A DNA stretch of 29,549 nt, from assembly GCA_947253735.1 (NCBI GenBank), contig CAMYAU010000005.1, positions 1 to 29,549 on the forward strand, read 5' to 3'. The notes beneath the pieces are model-generated. The model did not search any database. It was not told the DNA's origin and saw only the letters and a list, made by a program, of their open reading frames with translations. Positions 1 through 8,919 of the stretch are shown piece by piece. Source of the DNA: an uncultured Varibaculum sp. Its GTDB lineage: Bacteria; Actinomycetota; Actinomycetes; Actinomycetales; Actinomycetaceae. Position 1 is the stretch's first letter. Each line of letters begins with the position of its first letter. The translations under genes and the position numbers were made by a program.

Positions 1-855
1 CTGCAATCCCGATCCCATGGGATCTGCCTGTGAAGGGTCTAAAAAGGAGAGTACCCGGCGGCGACGCGAAGAAGAAGCCAGAACCGCGCCAACTGCCCCC
101 AAAGCTAGGAAAGCGATTCCTGTCCCTAGCCAACGTATAGAAATACCTGCTACCAATATTACGCAAAGGAGAATAGAAACAAAGATTAGCAGAGTTCCCA
201 TATCATGGCCCGCCATCACGGTAACTACGACAATCAGGAAAGGTATCCCCACCCATTTGGAAAGGGAGCTAAGCGAATCAATTTGGCATCTACCGCTAAC
301 GAACACCGTTATAAGAAGCAGAATAAAAGCAACTTTTAAAAACTCTGAGGGCTGAAAAACCTGGTTGATACCAGGAACATATACCCAGTTACGGTTACCG
401 CCTTGAGATCGACCTAAAGAACTAAAAACCGCCATCTGACCCCCCACTGCCAGGGGAAAAATCAGGAATAACGTAATTTTCTCTAAATAATCCGCAGATA
501 AACGCGAAATAAAAATCATGACAGCAAAGCCTAACGCCATGATTAGCAGGGGGCGAGCAACCCCCCAATAGGGATTGGTACCAGCAGAAAGTTCCAGAAT
601 TACTGTGGCAGAAAACTGCATCATTACGCCGATTAGCGATAAAGCGATGATCAAGAACCACAGCATTTGATAGTTAAATAAGGGGGTGCCGGTTACAGAG
701 CGCCAGAGGCTAAGTATTTTACGTTTTTCTTCTGGATCATCGGAGCGAAAAGCTCTCGCCCGTTTAACTTCGATCCGGGGAATTCTTCCCCGGATTTTAG
801 AGGCCACGCGTTTACGAGGCTTCGCGTTATTTCCTGCTGATGTCCGCCTCACCAT
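1..855 (-). CDS. ftsW: FtsW, septal peptidoglycan glycosyltransferase (SEDS family), 3' end cut by window edge
   Basis: Partial: 285 codons are read without a stop from ATG at 855 to base 1, and the C-terminus lies outside the window. SEDS proteins polymerise lipid II at the septum together with a class B PBP. Visible features are a basic cytoplasmic N-terminus (about residues 1-60), repeated hydrophobic segments from about residue 62, the family stretch NRNWVYVPGINQVFQPSEF near 154-172, and GHDMGT near 216-221, at the place of the conserved loop aspartate. The segment ends in RRVLSFLDPS. The start lies 2 nt after the murD stop, with GGAGG about 7 nt upstream. Its place right after murD is the usual dcw order. 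RodA is the alternative, but the dcw context favours FtsW. Confidence 0.93.
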   Translation of the reverse strand, partial: MVRRTSAGNNAKPRKRVASKIRGRIPRIEVKRARAFRSDDPEEKRKILSLWRSVTGTPLFNYQMLWFLIIALSLIGVMMQFSATVILELSAGTNPYWGVARPLLIMALGFAVMIFISRLSADYLEKITLFLIFPLAVGGQMAVFSSLGRSQGGNRNWVYVPGINQVFQPSEFLKVAFILLLITVFVSGRCQIDSLSSLSKWVGIPFLIVVVTVMAGHDMGTLLIFVSILLCVILVAGISIRWLGTGIAFLALGAVGAVLASSSRRRRVLSFLDPSQADPMGSGLQ

Positions 856-857
856 GA

Positions 858-2297
858 TTATCCCTCCAGGCGGGACACGGCATTAGCAAAAGCTTCCCCT
901 CGCTGCGAATAGTTTGCAAACTGATCCCAGGAGGCACAAGCAGGAGCCAGAATTACTTTGTCTCCCGGGCGAGAAAGCGCAACTGCTTCATTTACCACTG
1001 AAAACATCATGTCATCATGAGAGCTAACTTCTACCACTGGAACTTTAGGCGCCTGCTTCGCCAAGGCTTGGCGTAAAGCGGAGCGGTCCTCCCCTATCAG
1101 CACCACCCCGCGCAAAGTGGGGGCAATTTCTTTAATTAACTGGTCAAATGATTGTCCTTTGGCATCCCCTCCCGCGATCCACACCACGGAGGAGGGAGGT
1201 AAGCCAGACAGAGAGGCAGCCGCAGCATGGGTATTGGTAGCTTTGGAATCGTCAATCCAAGTTACCTGTGCGGCCTGGCCTACGGTAGCGCGCCGATGGG
1301 CCTGGGGAACGAAAGCTCGCAATCCATCTCGGACTGCCTCCGGCGCTACCCCGAGGGCGCGGGTAAGGGCAGCTGCCGCTAAAGCATCTTGTATAACCGT
1401 TAGCCCTGGTTCTGCCTGGTAGTACCGAAAATCTCCCATCCCAGCTAAGGCTACTGCCTCTTTATAGGGATTAGCGGTATATGCCCGATCTACCAGCATA
1501 TTTTCCACTATCCCTAGCTGGTAGATATCGGGAGTACCACCAGTAAAACCAATCGCTCGACATCCCTCATTAACATCGGCGGCTAGCGCCAACTTTAAAG
1601 TCTGGGGATCTCGTTGATTGTAGAGGACGGCTTTTTGGGCGCGTTCGTAAACCCGGGCCTTGGCGGCAACGTATGCGGCCGCTGAGCCATGCCAGTCAAG
1701 ATGATCTGCATCAATATTCAAACATACCGCAGCCAGTGGAGATAAGGTCCTTACAGTGTAAAGCTGGAAACTTGATAGTTCTACCGCTAAAGCCTGAGCC
1801 TTAGCCTCGGCGGCAGCCAGAACCACCGGAGAACCCACATTTCCGACCGCTAGCGCGTCATAACCCGCGGCCTGCAAAATCGACTGGGTCATCCCTACGG
1901 TAGTGGTTTTACCGTTAGTACCGGTAACAGTTAGCCAAGGGGTATTCGGACGCGAAGTAGCGGTTTTTTGGATCTGCCAAGCTAGTTCGACCTCTCCCCA
2001 CAATTCCACCTGATGCTTTTGTGCCCACGTGAACACACTATGACGAGGAGGCACCCCGGGGCTAACCACTAGCAAGGAAGGATCAATCTTGTCTAAGATA
2101 TCTTCCCAGTTATCCCCTTTTCCCAGATAGAACTGAACATGCGGATACTCCTGGGAGCAAGCTGCAACTGCTTCCTCTTGACCATCAATCCCGTATACCT
2201 TAGCCCCCAAGGTGGAGAGTACTTCACAGCAGGCTCTGCCCGATGTACCCAGGCCGATAATGCAGATAGTACGGTCTGCCCAGATTTGGTTTGTCAC
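858..2297 (-). CDS. murD: MurD, UDP-N-acetylmuramoylalanine--D-glutamate ligase
   Basis: Cytoplasmic ATP-dependent ligase that adds D-glutamate to UDP-MurNAc-L-Ala. Visible motifs are the N-terminal nucleotide fold GLGTSGRA (about 15-22), VVSPGVPP near 77-84, the Mur ligase P-loop TGTNGKTT (125-132), NIDADHLDWH, DDSKATNTHA and AGGDAKG. The chosen GTG start at 2297 gives 479 residues, near the family's usual 440-480. It overlaps the mraY stop as GTGA, a common translational coupling arrangement. In-frame ATGs at 2315 and 2399 exist but would lie inside mraY and add sequence unlike the family. The Shine-Dalgarno signal for the GTG is weak, so the exact start is less sure than the function. Confidence 0.95.
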   Translation of the reverse strand: MTNQIWADRTICIIGLGTSGRACCEVLSTLGAKVYGIDGQEEAVAACSQEYPHVQFYLGKGDNWEDILDKIDPSLLVVSPGVPPRHSVFTWAQKHQVELWGEVELAWQIQKTATSRPNTPWLTVTGTNGKTTTVGMTQSILQAAGYDALAVGNVGSPVVLAAAEAKAQALAVELSSFQLYTVRTLSPLAAVCLNIDADHLDWHGSAAAYVAAKARVYERAQKAVLYNQRDPQTLKLALAADVNEGCRAIGFTGGTPDIYQLGIVENMLVDRAYTANPYKEAVALAGMGDFRYYQAEPGLTVIQDALAAAALTRALGVAPEAVRDGLRAFVPQAHRRATVGQAAQVTWIDDSKATNTHAAAASLSGLPPSSVVWIAGGDAKGQSFDQLIKEIAPTLRGVVLIGEDRSALRQALAKQAPKVPVVEVSSHDDMMFSVVNEAVALSRPGDKVILAPACASWDQFANYSQRGEAFANAVSRLEG

Positions 2298-3406
2298 TTG
2301 GTTGCAACCACCCATTCTGCATAGAACAAGGCGATACCCACGATCGCGAACAGGCCGGCAATAATCCAGAACCTCACCACGATCGTAACTTCTTTCCATC
2401 CTTTTAGCTCGAAATGATGGTGTAGAGGCGCCATTTTAAACACTCGTTTTCGAGTAAGTTTAAATACCCCCACTTGAATCACATCTGACATCACGATCAT
2501 TACGAACAGACCGCCGATAATTACTGCAAGAAATTCGGTACGAGTCAAAATCGATAATCCGGCAAAGGCCCCTCCCAGGGCTAAAGAACCGGTATCTCCC
2601 ATGAAAATCTGGGCGGGGGAAGTGTTCCACCAGAGGAATCCAAAGCAGGCTCCCACGATCGCCAGCGAGATTATGGCCAAATCTGCTGGGTCACGCACTT
2701 CATAGCAAGCATCGGCAACTTGAGGTATCACCCCATTGAGAGGACAACGTTGATAGTATTGCCAGGTGGCAACCCCGGTGTATGCCCCAAAGGCAAAGAG
2801 GCAGGCACCCGAGGCTAAACCATCTAAACCATCGGTGAGGTTCACCCCGTTTGACCAGGCTGCAATCAAAAAGTTCGCCCACAGTGCAAATAGCACAAAG
2901 GCGACCAGGGTGCCAGCAAAGGCTAAATCTAACCAATTAATATCGCGAACTAGCGATATATTAGTTGAGGCTGGGGTAATAGCGATTCCAGATTCATCGC
3001 GGCGGGGAAATAGTAGTGCCAACACTCCAAAACCGGTTCCCACTGCCAGTTGTCCAGCTATCTTTGCCCAGGCGGTTAACCCCAAGGAACGCTGCCGAGA
3101 AATTTTTATATAGTCATCTAGGAACCCGATCAGCCCCAGCCCCAATATCAGGAGCATGAGCAGCCAGCCTGAAGGCGAAGGTAGGGACCAAGAAGCGATA
3201 TGTGCGCAAATCCATCCGCCCACCGTAGCCAAGATAATAACCAATCCGCCCATAGTCGGGGTTCCACGTTTTGTATAGTGAGCGGTAGGACCGTCCTTGC
3301 GAATAAATTGACCGTATTGGTGCTTACGTAGAAGCCGAATTAGAACCGGAGTTCCTGCCAGCGAAATAACCAGGGAGGTCAATAGCGCTATTCCTAAAGG
3401 CACCAT
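2294..3406 (-). CDS. mraY: MraY, phospho-N-acetylmuramoyl-pentapeptide transferase
   Basis: Polytopic inner membrane enzyme that moves phospho-MurNAc-pentapeptide to undecaprenyl phosphate, giving lipid I. The 370-residue length and about ten hydrophobic segments fit the family. Visible motifs are TPTMGG (49-54), the aspartate pair FLDDYIK (95-101), NLTDGLDG (189-196), FMGDTGS (268-274) and the histidine-rich loop APLHHHFE (326-333), all intact. The ATG at 3406 overlaps the murF stop by one base (TAATG), and the 3' end overlaps murD by 4 nt. This indicates co-transcription and coupled translation in the dcw operon. A 30-residue segment around 215-245 with two cysteines looks like an enlarged loop. 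Confidence 0.97.
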   Translation of the reverse strand: MVPLGIALLTSLVISLAGTPVLIRLLRKHQYGQFIRKDGPTAHYTKRGTPTMGGLVIILATVGGWICAHIASWSLPSPSGWLLMLLILGLGLIGFLDDYIKISRQRSLGLTAWAKIAGQLAVGTGFGVLALLFPRRDESGIAITPASTNISLVRDINWLDLAFAGTLVAFVLFALWANFLIAAWSNGVNLTDGLDGLASGACLFAFGAYTGVATWQYYQRCPLNGVIPQVADACYEVRDPADLAIISLAIVGACFGFLWWNTSPAQIFMGDTGSLALGGAFAGLSILTRTEFLAVIIGGLFVMIVMSDVIQVGVFKLTRKRVFKMAPLHHHFELKGWKEVTIVVRFWIIAGLFAIVGIALFYAEWVVATK

Positions 3407-4938
3407 TAGCTGTTGCTACCTCCTGTTAAAGCGTCTGCGATTTTCCAGACTCCAGATCCATTTGATCCCTTGATCAATACCGTATCGCCGGGAGCAAGCA
3501 CCTGCCTAACTACTTTAAGTGCCTCCTGAGCATTTTCGCAGTGTTGCGCTTCGGCGTGGTCGAAAACAGTCTGGTAAATCGGCTTAGCAGCCTGCCCTAC
3601 AGTGATCACCATCCCTATTCCGGCTTCTAAACAGGCCTGGCCCACCAGGATATGATGTTGCTCGGATTCTGCCCCCAGTTCTAGCATCTGCCCGAGGACC
3701 GCCACTGCCCGTCCTCGTCCCTTAGATTGCGTCAGCGTCTTTAAGGTAGTGATCCCAGAACGCATAGAATCCAAATTTGCATTGTAGGAATCATCTATCA
3801 CTGTAATATCAGATCCAATTTCCGTTACGTCTAAGCGATGTTGGGATAGCGGATGGGCGTTTTCGAGGATACTAGCGGCATCTCTCAGGCAAACCCCTAG
3901 CTCAGTAGCAGCAGTCACTGCTGCTAAGGCATTAGACACATTATGCCTTCCCAACAGCCCTAATTTCACTTTGATGCTCTCTTCCCCCCGAGTCATGCGG
4001 AATTGAGAGCGACCATCACTATCTATCTGCACTTGGGAGGCATAAACTCCGGTTAACTTCTTAGCTGCTGTTTGCGCCTCATCCGCTGTTAACTCTCCAA
4101 AATATTTAACCTGCTGTCCGGAAGCCATTTGGCGCACTCTTTGATCGCTGTGGTTCAAAATAGCCAAGGAGGCAGGCGAGCTCTCGGTGGGATAGTTCTC
4201 TTGATAACCATCCTGCTCAAAAACTGCGCGCGCTTGCTTTGCTGCCCCACTTAGCGGCCAATAACGTTTCCCTTGGAAGTTTCGCATGCCCCAAAGCAGT
4301 TCTGCTTTTGCCTGGGCTAACCCTTCTATACTGCCAAATCCCCCTAGATGGGCATGTCCCACCATCAGCTCAATCGCCATGTCTAGGGGGGCGATCTCGG
4401 TTAGCAGAGCCAGATGTCCTGGCCCGGAAGCTCCCATCTCGAGCACTAGATAATCGGTATTTTCGTCAGCGCGCAGGATGGTTAGCGGCATCCCGACCTC
4501 GTTATTGTAGGACTTCTCGGGGGCCACTACCCGCCCTTGTAATTGCAGCAAGCTAGCCAGCAGATCCTTAGTGGTGGTTTTACCAGCCGACCCCGTAATC
4601 CCCACACAAATTGGCCGTTTCCCGCCGCCTTTTTGCCGTAAATATGCTAAATGTTCATGGGCAAGCCAGCCTAAGGCGCGAGTAGTTTCCGGGACTTGCA
4701 CATAGGGAATTCCGACCTGTTCCGCAGGCTCTATCCTTTCCACTAGGGCAGCAGCTGCTCCCGAACGGAAGGCGGCCTCTAGGTAGGCGTGTCCATCGGA
4801 GGTTTCTCCTCGACGTGCTACATACAGATCCCCCGGTTTTACCTCGCGGGAATCGGTAACTACCCGCCCCGCGACTGTCGTTTTGGGATACTTACAAGAC
4901 TGGTTCAGGGCCTTAGCAATCCAACCCAGTGTCCACAT
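3406..4938 (-). CDS. murF: MurF, UDP-MurNAc-tripeptide--D-Ala-D-Ala ligase
   Basis: Cytoplasmic ligase that attaches D-Ala-D-Ala to UDP-MurNAc-tripeptide. Visible are the N-terminal substrate domain with VTDSREV (27-33), the P-loop GITGSAGKTTTK (113-124), NNEVGMP near 145-151, EMGASGPGH near 167-175, the GFGSIEGLAQAKAEL stretch near 200-214 carrying the usual modified lysine, and DDSYNANLDSM near 385. The length is 510 residues. The ATG at 4938 has AGGAG about 9 nt upstream. ftsI ends only 38 nt upstream and no murE lies between, unlike many dcw clusters. Expression most likely comes from the mraZ-side promoter. Confidence 0.95.
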   Translation of the reverse strand: MWTLGWIAKALNQSCKYPKTTVAGRVVTDSREVKPGDLYVARRGETSDGHAYLEAAFRSGAAAALVERIEPAEQVGIPYVQVPETTRALGWLAHEHLAYLRQKGGGKRPICVGITGSAGKTTTKDLLASLLQLQGRVVAPEKSYNNEVGMPLTILRADENTDYLVLEMGASGPGHLALLTEIAPLDMAIELMVGHAHLGGFGSIEGLAQAKAELLWGMRNFQGKRYWPLSGAAKQARAVFEQDGYQENYPTESSPASLAILNHSDQRVRQMASGQQVKYFGELTADEAQTAAKKLTGVYASQVQIDSDGRSQFRMTRGEESIKVKLGLLGRHNVSNALAAVTAATELGVCLRDAASILENAHPLSQHRLDVTEIGSDITVIDDSYNANLDSMRSGITTLKTLTQSKGRGRAVAVLGQMLELGAESEQHHILVGQACLEAGIGMVITVGQAAKPIYQTVFDHAEAQHCENAQEALKVVRQVLAPGDTVLIKGSNGSGVWKIADALTGGSNS

Positions 4939-4976
4939 TTGTCCACTCCTACTTCCAAGTTCTCTTCTAAGGATAG

Positions 4977-6923
4977 CTAGTGCGCGTTGATCGGATAAAG
5001 CTGGGGTTTTGTACTGGAGGGCGGAACATCCAATAGAGTCAGAGCTTGCGCCGCTACCTGGGAAAATACTGGTCCGGCGACTACACCTCCATAAATCGCT
5101 GATTTCGGTTGATAAATAATCACCGACACCGCAATTTCGGGATTCTCGGCTGGTGCTAGCCCCACGAAGGAGGCCACTACCCCTTGCGAACCTCCCCGAG
5201 CAGAAATAATTTCACTGGTTCCAGTTTTTCCTGCACTGCGATATCCAGGAACCTGCGCCCTCTTTGCAGTACCTTCATCACTGGTTACCGATTCCATCAT
5301 CCGCACCATGGTTACCGCTACATTCTGCTCTAACTTTTGAGTAGCTGCGGGAACTTTTGCCTTTTCGGGAATCCCCTGGGGATCCTCATATTCGGAAACT
5401 AACCGGGGAGCAATATAGACCCCGTGGTTAGCGATAGTAGAGATGAGAGCAGAAATTTGTATCGGAGTACAAGCCATACCCTGACCAAACATAGTGGTCA
5501 TTCGCTGTCGCCCATCCCAACTCTTCGGACTACCGATGAGACCAGCAGATTCACCTGGCATTTCAATTCCAGTTCGTTCTCCCAGCCCTAAAGCTTTCAT
5601 CATTTGATAACGCTGCTGATCGGTGACCATTTGCCCAATTTGAACCGTGCCGGTGTTTGATGACTCAGCCAACACCCCGGAAGCAGTTAAGGCCAGGGTG
5701 GGGTGAGGATGGGAATCTCTAAATGACTGCCCTGCTAGGGTAATTTCGTAGGGAGCATTCACCGGGGTTAGGGGGGTGATTTTCTTTTGCTCCAAAGCGG
5801 TAGCAAAAGTCACCAGTTTGCCGCTAGATCCGGGCTCGTAGGTGTATTGCACAGCTCGCGATCCGGTGGTTCCGGAAGTGCGTTTACGCACTTTCTCGGG
5901 GGGCTCATTACCGGAATCGGCCAGCGCTAAAATCTGCCCGGTGCCCACTCGCTGCACGATCGCGGTTCCCCAGGCTGCACCAAAATCTGCCACCTGTTTA
6001 TTAACCAGTCCCTCAGCAATATTTTGCAGATCCGCATCAATTGTTAGCCTCACGGTTTTACCGGGCGTGGCAGCCTGTAAAACATCGGTCCCTCCCGGAA
6101 TAATTTGGCCAGAGGGAGAAATCTCTGCCACCCGCTTCCCCGGAGTTCCCGTCAACTGCTTATTTTGAGTCGCCTCTATACCGGCCTGTCCTACCTGTTC
6201 ATAATCAGTAAAACCTAGAATTGAGGAAGCGGTAGCACCATTGGGATATTCTCGTCGGTACCGTAATTCCCCATCGATACCATCTATCTTAAGCTTGCGA
6301 ATTTTCCGCCAATTCTCGGCACTCACATCTTTCGCCAGGTAGACAAAACCGCGTTTGCCTACCATTTTTCCCCCTAGCAGCGCGGGGTTCATTTTGAGGA
6401 TGGGAGCCAGTTGCCTAGCCGCTTCCGCAGCTCCGGTGCCTACGACTTTTGTCTGATTACGGGGGTCACGAAGCTTAGCTTTATCAGTCACGATGTTGCC
6501 GCTCGGGTCAAAAACCTCCCGATGAATATAGTCCTTTACTAACAATTGATTAACGGATACGTTGTATACCTCTACTGAGGTTGCCAGCACCGTTCCTTTA
6601 CGATCTACGATGTCTCCCCGCTTAGAGACGATTTCAGCAGACACGGTTCGTGCCTGCCTCGCCTCATCAGTTAGCGCAGGGGCTTGCACCACCTGTAGTT
6701 CGAATAATCTAGCGCTGCATAGCGCCAAAAGAAACAGTACGACTACTAGCAATAACCGCCCGCGTTTTCTAGCTGCGTTACTGGCTACCCCACCTGCCGC
6801 CTTCTTCTTTGAATCGGAACTGTACCCGCCTTTATCTGCGGAGGCATCCGGGGGGAAATTAAGTACCCCCCTCCGCGAAGAAGCGTTCTCCGCCTGCGAA
6901 TAGCTTCGCTTCTTCCCTACCAT
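4977..6923 (-). CDS. ftsI: FtsI-type class B penicillin-binding protein (septal transpeptidase)
   Basis: Bitopic class B PBP that crosslinks septal peptidoglycan together with FtsW. It has a roughly 54-residue polar, basic cytoplasmic head, one membrane segment (about 57-72), a dimerisation/pedestal domain to about 285, then the transpeptidase domain. The active-site serine is S366 in EPGSSGK (SxxK), the second motif is S421-S-N423, and K566-T-G is the third, all intact. The 648-residue protein ends soon after the catalytic domain, with no PASTA repeats visible. AGGA sits just before ATG 6923, and the gene starts 9 nt after the ftsL-like stop. Position after ftsL identifies it as the division PBP rather than PBP2. 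Confidence 0.94.
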   Translation of the reverse strand: MVGKKRSYSQAENASSRRGVLNFPPDASADKGGYSSDSKKKAAGGVASNAARKRGRLLLVVVLFLLALCSARLFELQVVQAPALTDEARQARTVSAEIVSKRGDIVDRKGTVLATSVEVYNVSVNQLLVKDYIHREVFDPSGNIVTDKAKLRDPRNQTKVVGTGAAEAARQLAPILKMNPALLGGKMVGKRGFVYLAKDVSAENWRKIRKLKIDGIDGELRYRREYPNGATASSILGFTDYEQVGQAGIEATQNKQLTGTPGKRVAEISPSGQIIPGGTDVLQAATPGKTVRLTIDADLQNIAEGLVNKQVADFGAAWGTAIVQRVGTGQILALADSGNEPPEKVRKRTSGTTGSRAVQYTYEPGSSGKLVTFATALEQKKITPLTPVNAPYEITLAGQSFRDSHPHPTLALTASGVLAESSNTGTVQIGQMVTDQQRYQMMKALGLGERTGIEMPGESAGLIGSPKSWDGRQRMTTMFGQGMACTPIQISALISTIANHGVYIAPRLVSEYEDPQGIPEKAKVPAATQKLEQNVAVTMVRMMESVTSDEGTAKRAQVPGYRSAGKTGTSEIISARGGSQGVVASFVGLAPAENPEIAVSVIIYQPKSAIYGGVVAGPVFSQVAAQALTLLDVPPSSTKPQLYPINAH

Positions 6924-6932
6924 AAAATCCTA

Positions 6933-7361
6933 TTATTCCTTAGCTTCCAGAACTGGAGGGGTGCCTCCCTCAATTTTGTTTGTTTTCAGGGTAACGTATC
7001 CGGTTTCACCCGCGGGCACATACCCGGCATCCAGGGCGGCTTTGCGCACTTTCTCCGGGCTGGACTGTAAATTAACTTGGGAGCGTACCCGCTGATTGTC
7101 TTCTTTAAGTTGCGCTAATTGCACTTGGTCATCATGTATTTGGTAGGAAATAATCGCCAATTGGGTATTGATCAACAGCGGCGAAACAATTAAGGCAAGC
7201 AAGGTTAAGGCAGCAGCAAAAATTTTCCCCACCATAGGAGACCGCTTCTTAAGGGGCCGACCTTCCCCCACTACCCGTAAGCGGTTACTTTTCTCGGTGC
7301 GAACCGGCCTCCTCCGCGCAGGGGAAGAAGATGGTTGTCTGAGGGCGGCGGAAATAGGCAT
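6933..7361 (-). CDS. FtsL-like septum protein, bitopic with coiled coil
   Basis: A small protein of 142 residues with a basic N-terminal cytoplasmic tail, one membrane segment (about 44-66), and a short extracytoplasmic heptad-like stretch (about 72-98, HDDQVQLAQLKEDNQRV) followed by SPEKVRKAALDAGYVP, which resembles the end of FtsL/DivIC proteins. These link FtsQ/FtsB to FtsW-FtsI. Identification rests on topology and on its place between rsmH and ftsI, because FtsL sequences are poorly conserved. The ATG at 7361 follows the rsmH stop by 1 nt and has GGGG about 6 nt upstream. A GTG at 7391 and an ATG at 7385 are in-frame alternatives inside rsmH. Confidence 0.82.
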   Translation of the reverse strand: MPISAALRQPSSSPARRRPVRTEKSNRLRVVGEGRPLKKRSPMVGKIFAAALTLLALIVSPLLINTQLAIISYQIHDDQVQLAQLKEDNQRVRSQVNLQSSPEKVRKAALDAGYVPAGETGYVTLKTNKIEGGTPPVLEAKE

Positions 7362-7362
7362 T

Positions 7363-8349
7363 TTATTCCCCGTTCCTTTCTGCATACTCACTTAACTTGC
7401 TAATCGCCCGCAACCGCACCGATGCGGCGCGAGAATTTCTGGTTATTTCTGCTTCTCCGGCTTTTTCAGCCCCGTTGATCAAGAGCTTGAAGCGCGGTGG
7501 TTCACTAAGCGGAATCCCGTCCGAGTTAACCGTGGCAGTAACCCGCTGGAATGCGCGTTTAACTATCCGATCCTCTAAAGATTGATACGCTTCTACCACC
7601 ATTACCCCTCCGGGGGCGAGGCTATCGAGGGCGCGAGGAACTGCGTCCTTTAGGATGCTTAGCTCTTGATTAACCGCTATCCGCAGAGCTTGGAAGGTTC
7701 TCTTGGCGGGATTACCCCCGACGCGACGCGCGGGTGCAGGTATAGCTGCTCGCACTATTTCTACCAGCTGCGAGGAAGATGTCAGCGGAGTTTCTTGTCG
7801 TTTTTCCACTACTGCGCGGGCAATGCGTGAGGCAAATTTTTCTTCTCCGGCTTCCCATAGAATCTTGGTGAGTTCGGATGCGGAAAGCTCTGCAAGTAAA
7901 TCAGCAGCAGTTTTTCCTTGACTTTGATCCATTCGCATATCCAAGTCAGCTTCCCGCGCGTAGCTGAATCCCCGGGCAGTGTCATCTAGCTGCAGCGAAG
8001 AAACCCCTAAGTCCATCAGGATTCCAGCTAGGGGATAATCGACTTCACTATAAGCTTGTGCCACCTGAGCGATGGCGTCATAGGTAGCATGCACAGCTGT
8101 GAAGCGGGGAGAATAATCGCGCAGGCGTTTGCTGGCCCTAACCAAAGCTTGTTTATCCCGGTCGATTCCAATCAAATGCACTTGGGGATAGGTTTGCAAT
8201 ATTAATTCGCTATGCCCACCCAGCCCTAAAGTAGCATCGATAATTAGGGCCCGTCCTTCTTTTCCTGCCCTCTTTACCCCTTCCCCCAAAAGCGCAACAC
8301 AGCGCGCAGCCAGCACTGGCTGATGGATGAAATTAATATTTTGGGACAT
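7363..8349 (-). CDS. rsmH: RsmH (MraW), 16S rRNA N4-methylcytidine-1402 methyltransferase
   Basis: S-adenosylmethionine-dependent methyltransferase acting on C1402 of 16S rRNA in the cytoplasm. Visible features are the N-terminal HQPVL (9-13), the SAM site IDATLGLGGHSE (37-48), GIDRD (61-65), LMDLGVSSLQLDD (111-123) and RGFSYAREADLDMRMD (126-141). The mid-protein stretch ends in TFQALRIAVNQEL. At 328 residues it is near the usual 310-330. The ATG at 8349 has AAGGA about 6 nt upstream. It follows mraZ after a 120-nt spacer, which is large for this operon, and is nearly fused to ftsL. The mraZ-rsmH-ftsL-ftsI order is standard. Confidence 0.97.
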   Translation of the reverse strand: MSQNINFIHQPVLAARCVALLGEGVKRAGKEGRALIIDATLGLGGHSELILQTYPQVHLIGIDRDKQALVRASKRLRDYSPRFTAVHATYDAIAQVAQAYSEVDYPLAGILMDLGVSSLQLDDTARGFSYAREADLDMRMDQSQGKTAADLLAELSASELTKILWEAGEEKFASRIARAVVEKRQETPLTSSSQLVEIVRAAIPAPARRVGGNPAKRTFQALRIAVNQELSILKDAVPRALDSLAPGGVMVVEAYQSLEDRIVKRAFQRVTATVNSDGIPLSEPPRFKLLINGAEKAGEAEITRNSRAASVRLRAISKLSEYAERNGE

Positions 8350-8469
8350 GTTTTCCTTTGGAAGGGTGGGACGGTTTGGGAGATTTTTTGGAAAACCAGG
8401 GCTCCCCCCGAGGATCTGCTACCGGGGAAGAGGCATCAGAGCATTCGGGAAGAGGCCAGGTTCTCCAAG

Positions 8470-8901
8470 CTAGAACATTCCAGGTATCACTTCCTCTCCG
8501 GTTTGAGCGAAAGCTTCCTCTTGTTCGGCTAGATATTGCTTCCAAGCCTCAGCGTTCCAGATTTCGACTCGCGCGCCCGCGCCAATAACTGCTAACTGCT
8601 TTCCTAGATCCGCATAGGCCCGCAATTGGGGCGGAATCACGATGCGTCCTTGCTTGTCGGGAATCTCATCAGAGGCACCGGAAAGCATCACCCGTACATA
8701 GTCACGTCCTTGGCGGGAGGAAAGTGGAGCCTGGCGCAATTCTTGGTACATACGCTCAAACTCTAAAGCGGGGAAAACATAGAGGCAGCGGTCTTGGCCT
8801 CTGGTGATTACTAAACCACCAGCTAGCTGCTCGCGAAATTTGGCTGGAAGAATCAAGCGCCCTTTATCGTCCATTTTGGGTTCATAGGAACCTAAAAACA
8901 T
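8470..8901 (-). CDS. mraZ: MraZ, transcriptional regulator of the dcw cluster
   Basis: Two tandem AbrB-like (SpoVT-type) half-domains carry the hallmark turns DDKGRLILP (11-19) and DKQGRIVIPP (82-91). Counted from ATG 8901 the protein is 143 residues, the family's usual length, and AGGAGG lies 8-9 nt upstream. A longer frame from 8955 would add 18 unlikely residues and run through the operator. In other bacteria MraZ is a DNA-binding repressor, or sometimes activator, of its own operon and a nucleoid-associated ring-forming protein. Here it is first in the dcw cluster with a recognisable array of TGGNN boxes directly upstream, so autoregulation is likely. Confidence 0.96.
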   Translation of the reverse strand: MFLGSYEPKMDDKGRLILPAKFREQLAGGLVITRGQDRCLYVFPALEFERMYQELRQAPLSSRQGRDYVRVMLSGASDEIPDKQGRIVIPPQLRAYADLGKQLAVIGAGARVEIWNAEAWKQYLAEQEEAFAQTGEEVIPGMF

Positions 8902-8919
8902 GGGAACTACCTCCTCTCC

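Noticed and set aside
8333..8588. Several short open frames on both strands between rsmH and mraZ
   Set aside because: They overlap the ends of rsmH or mraZ in other frames and have low-complexity products with no signal for translation.
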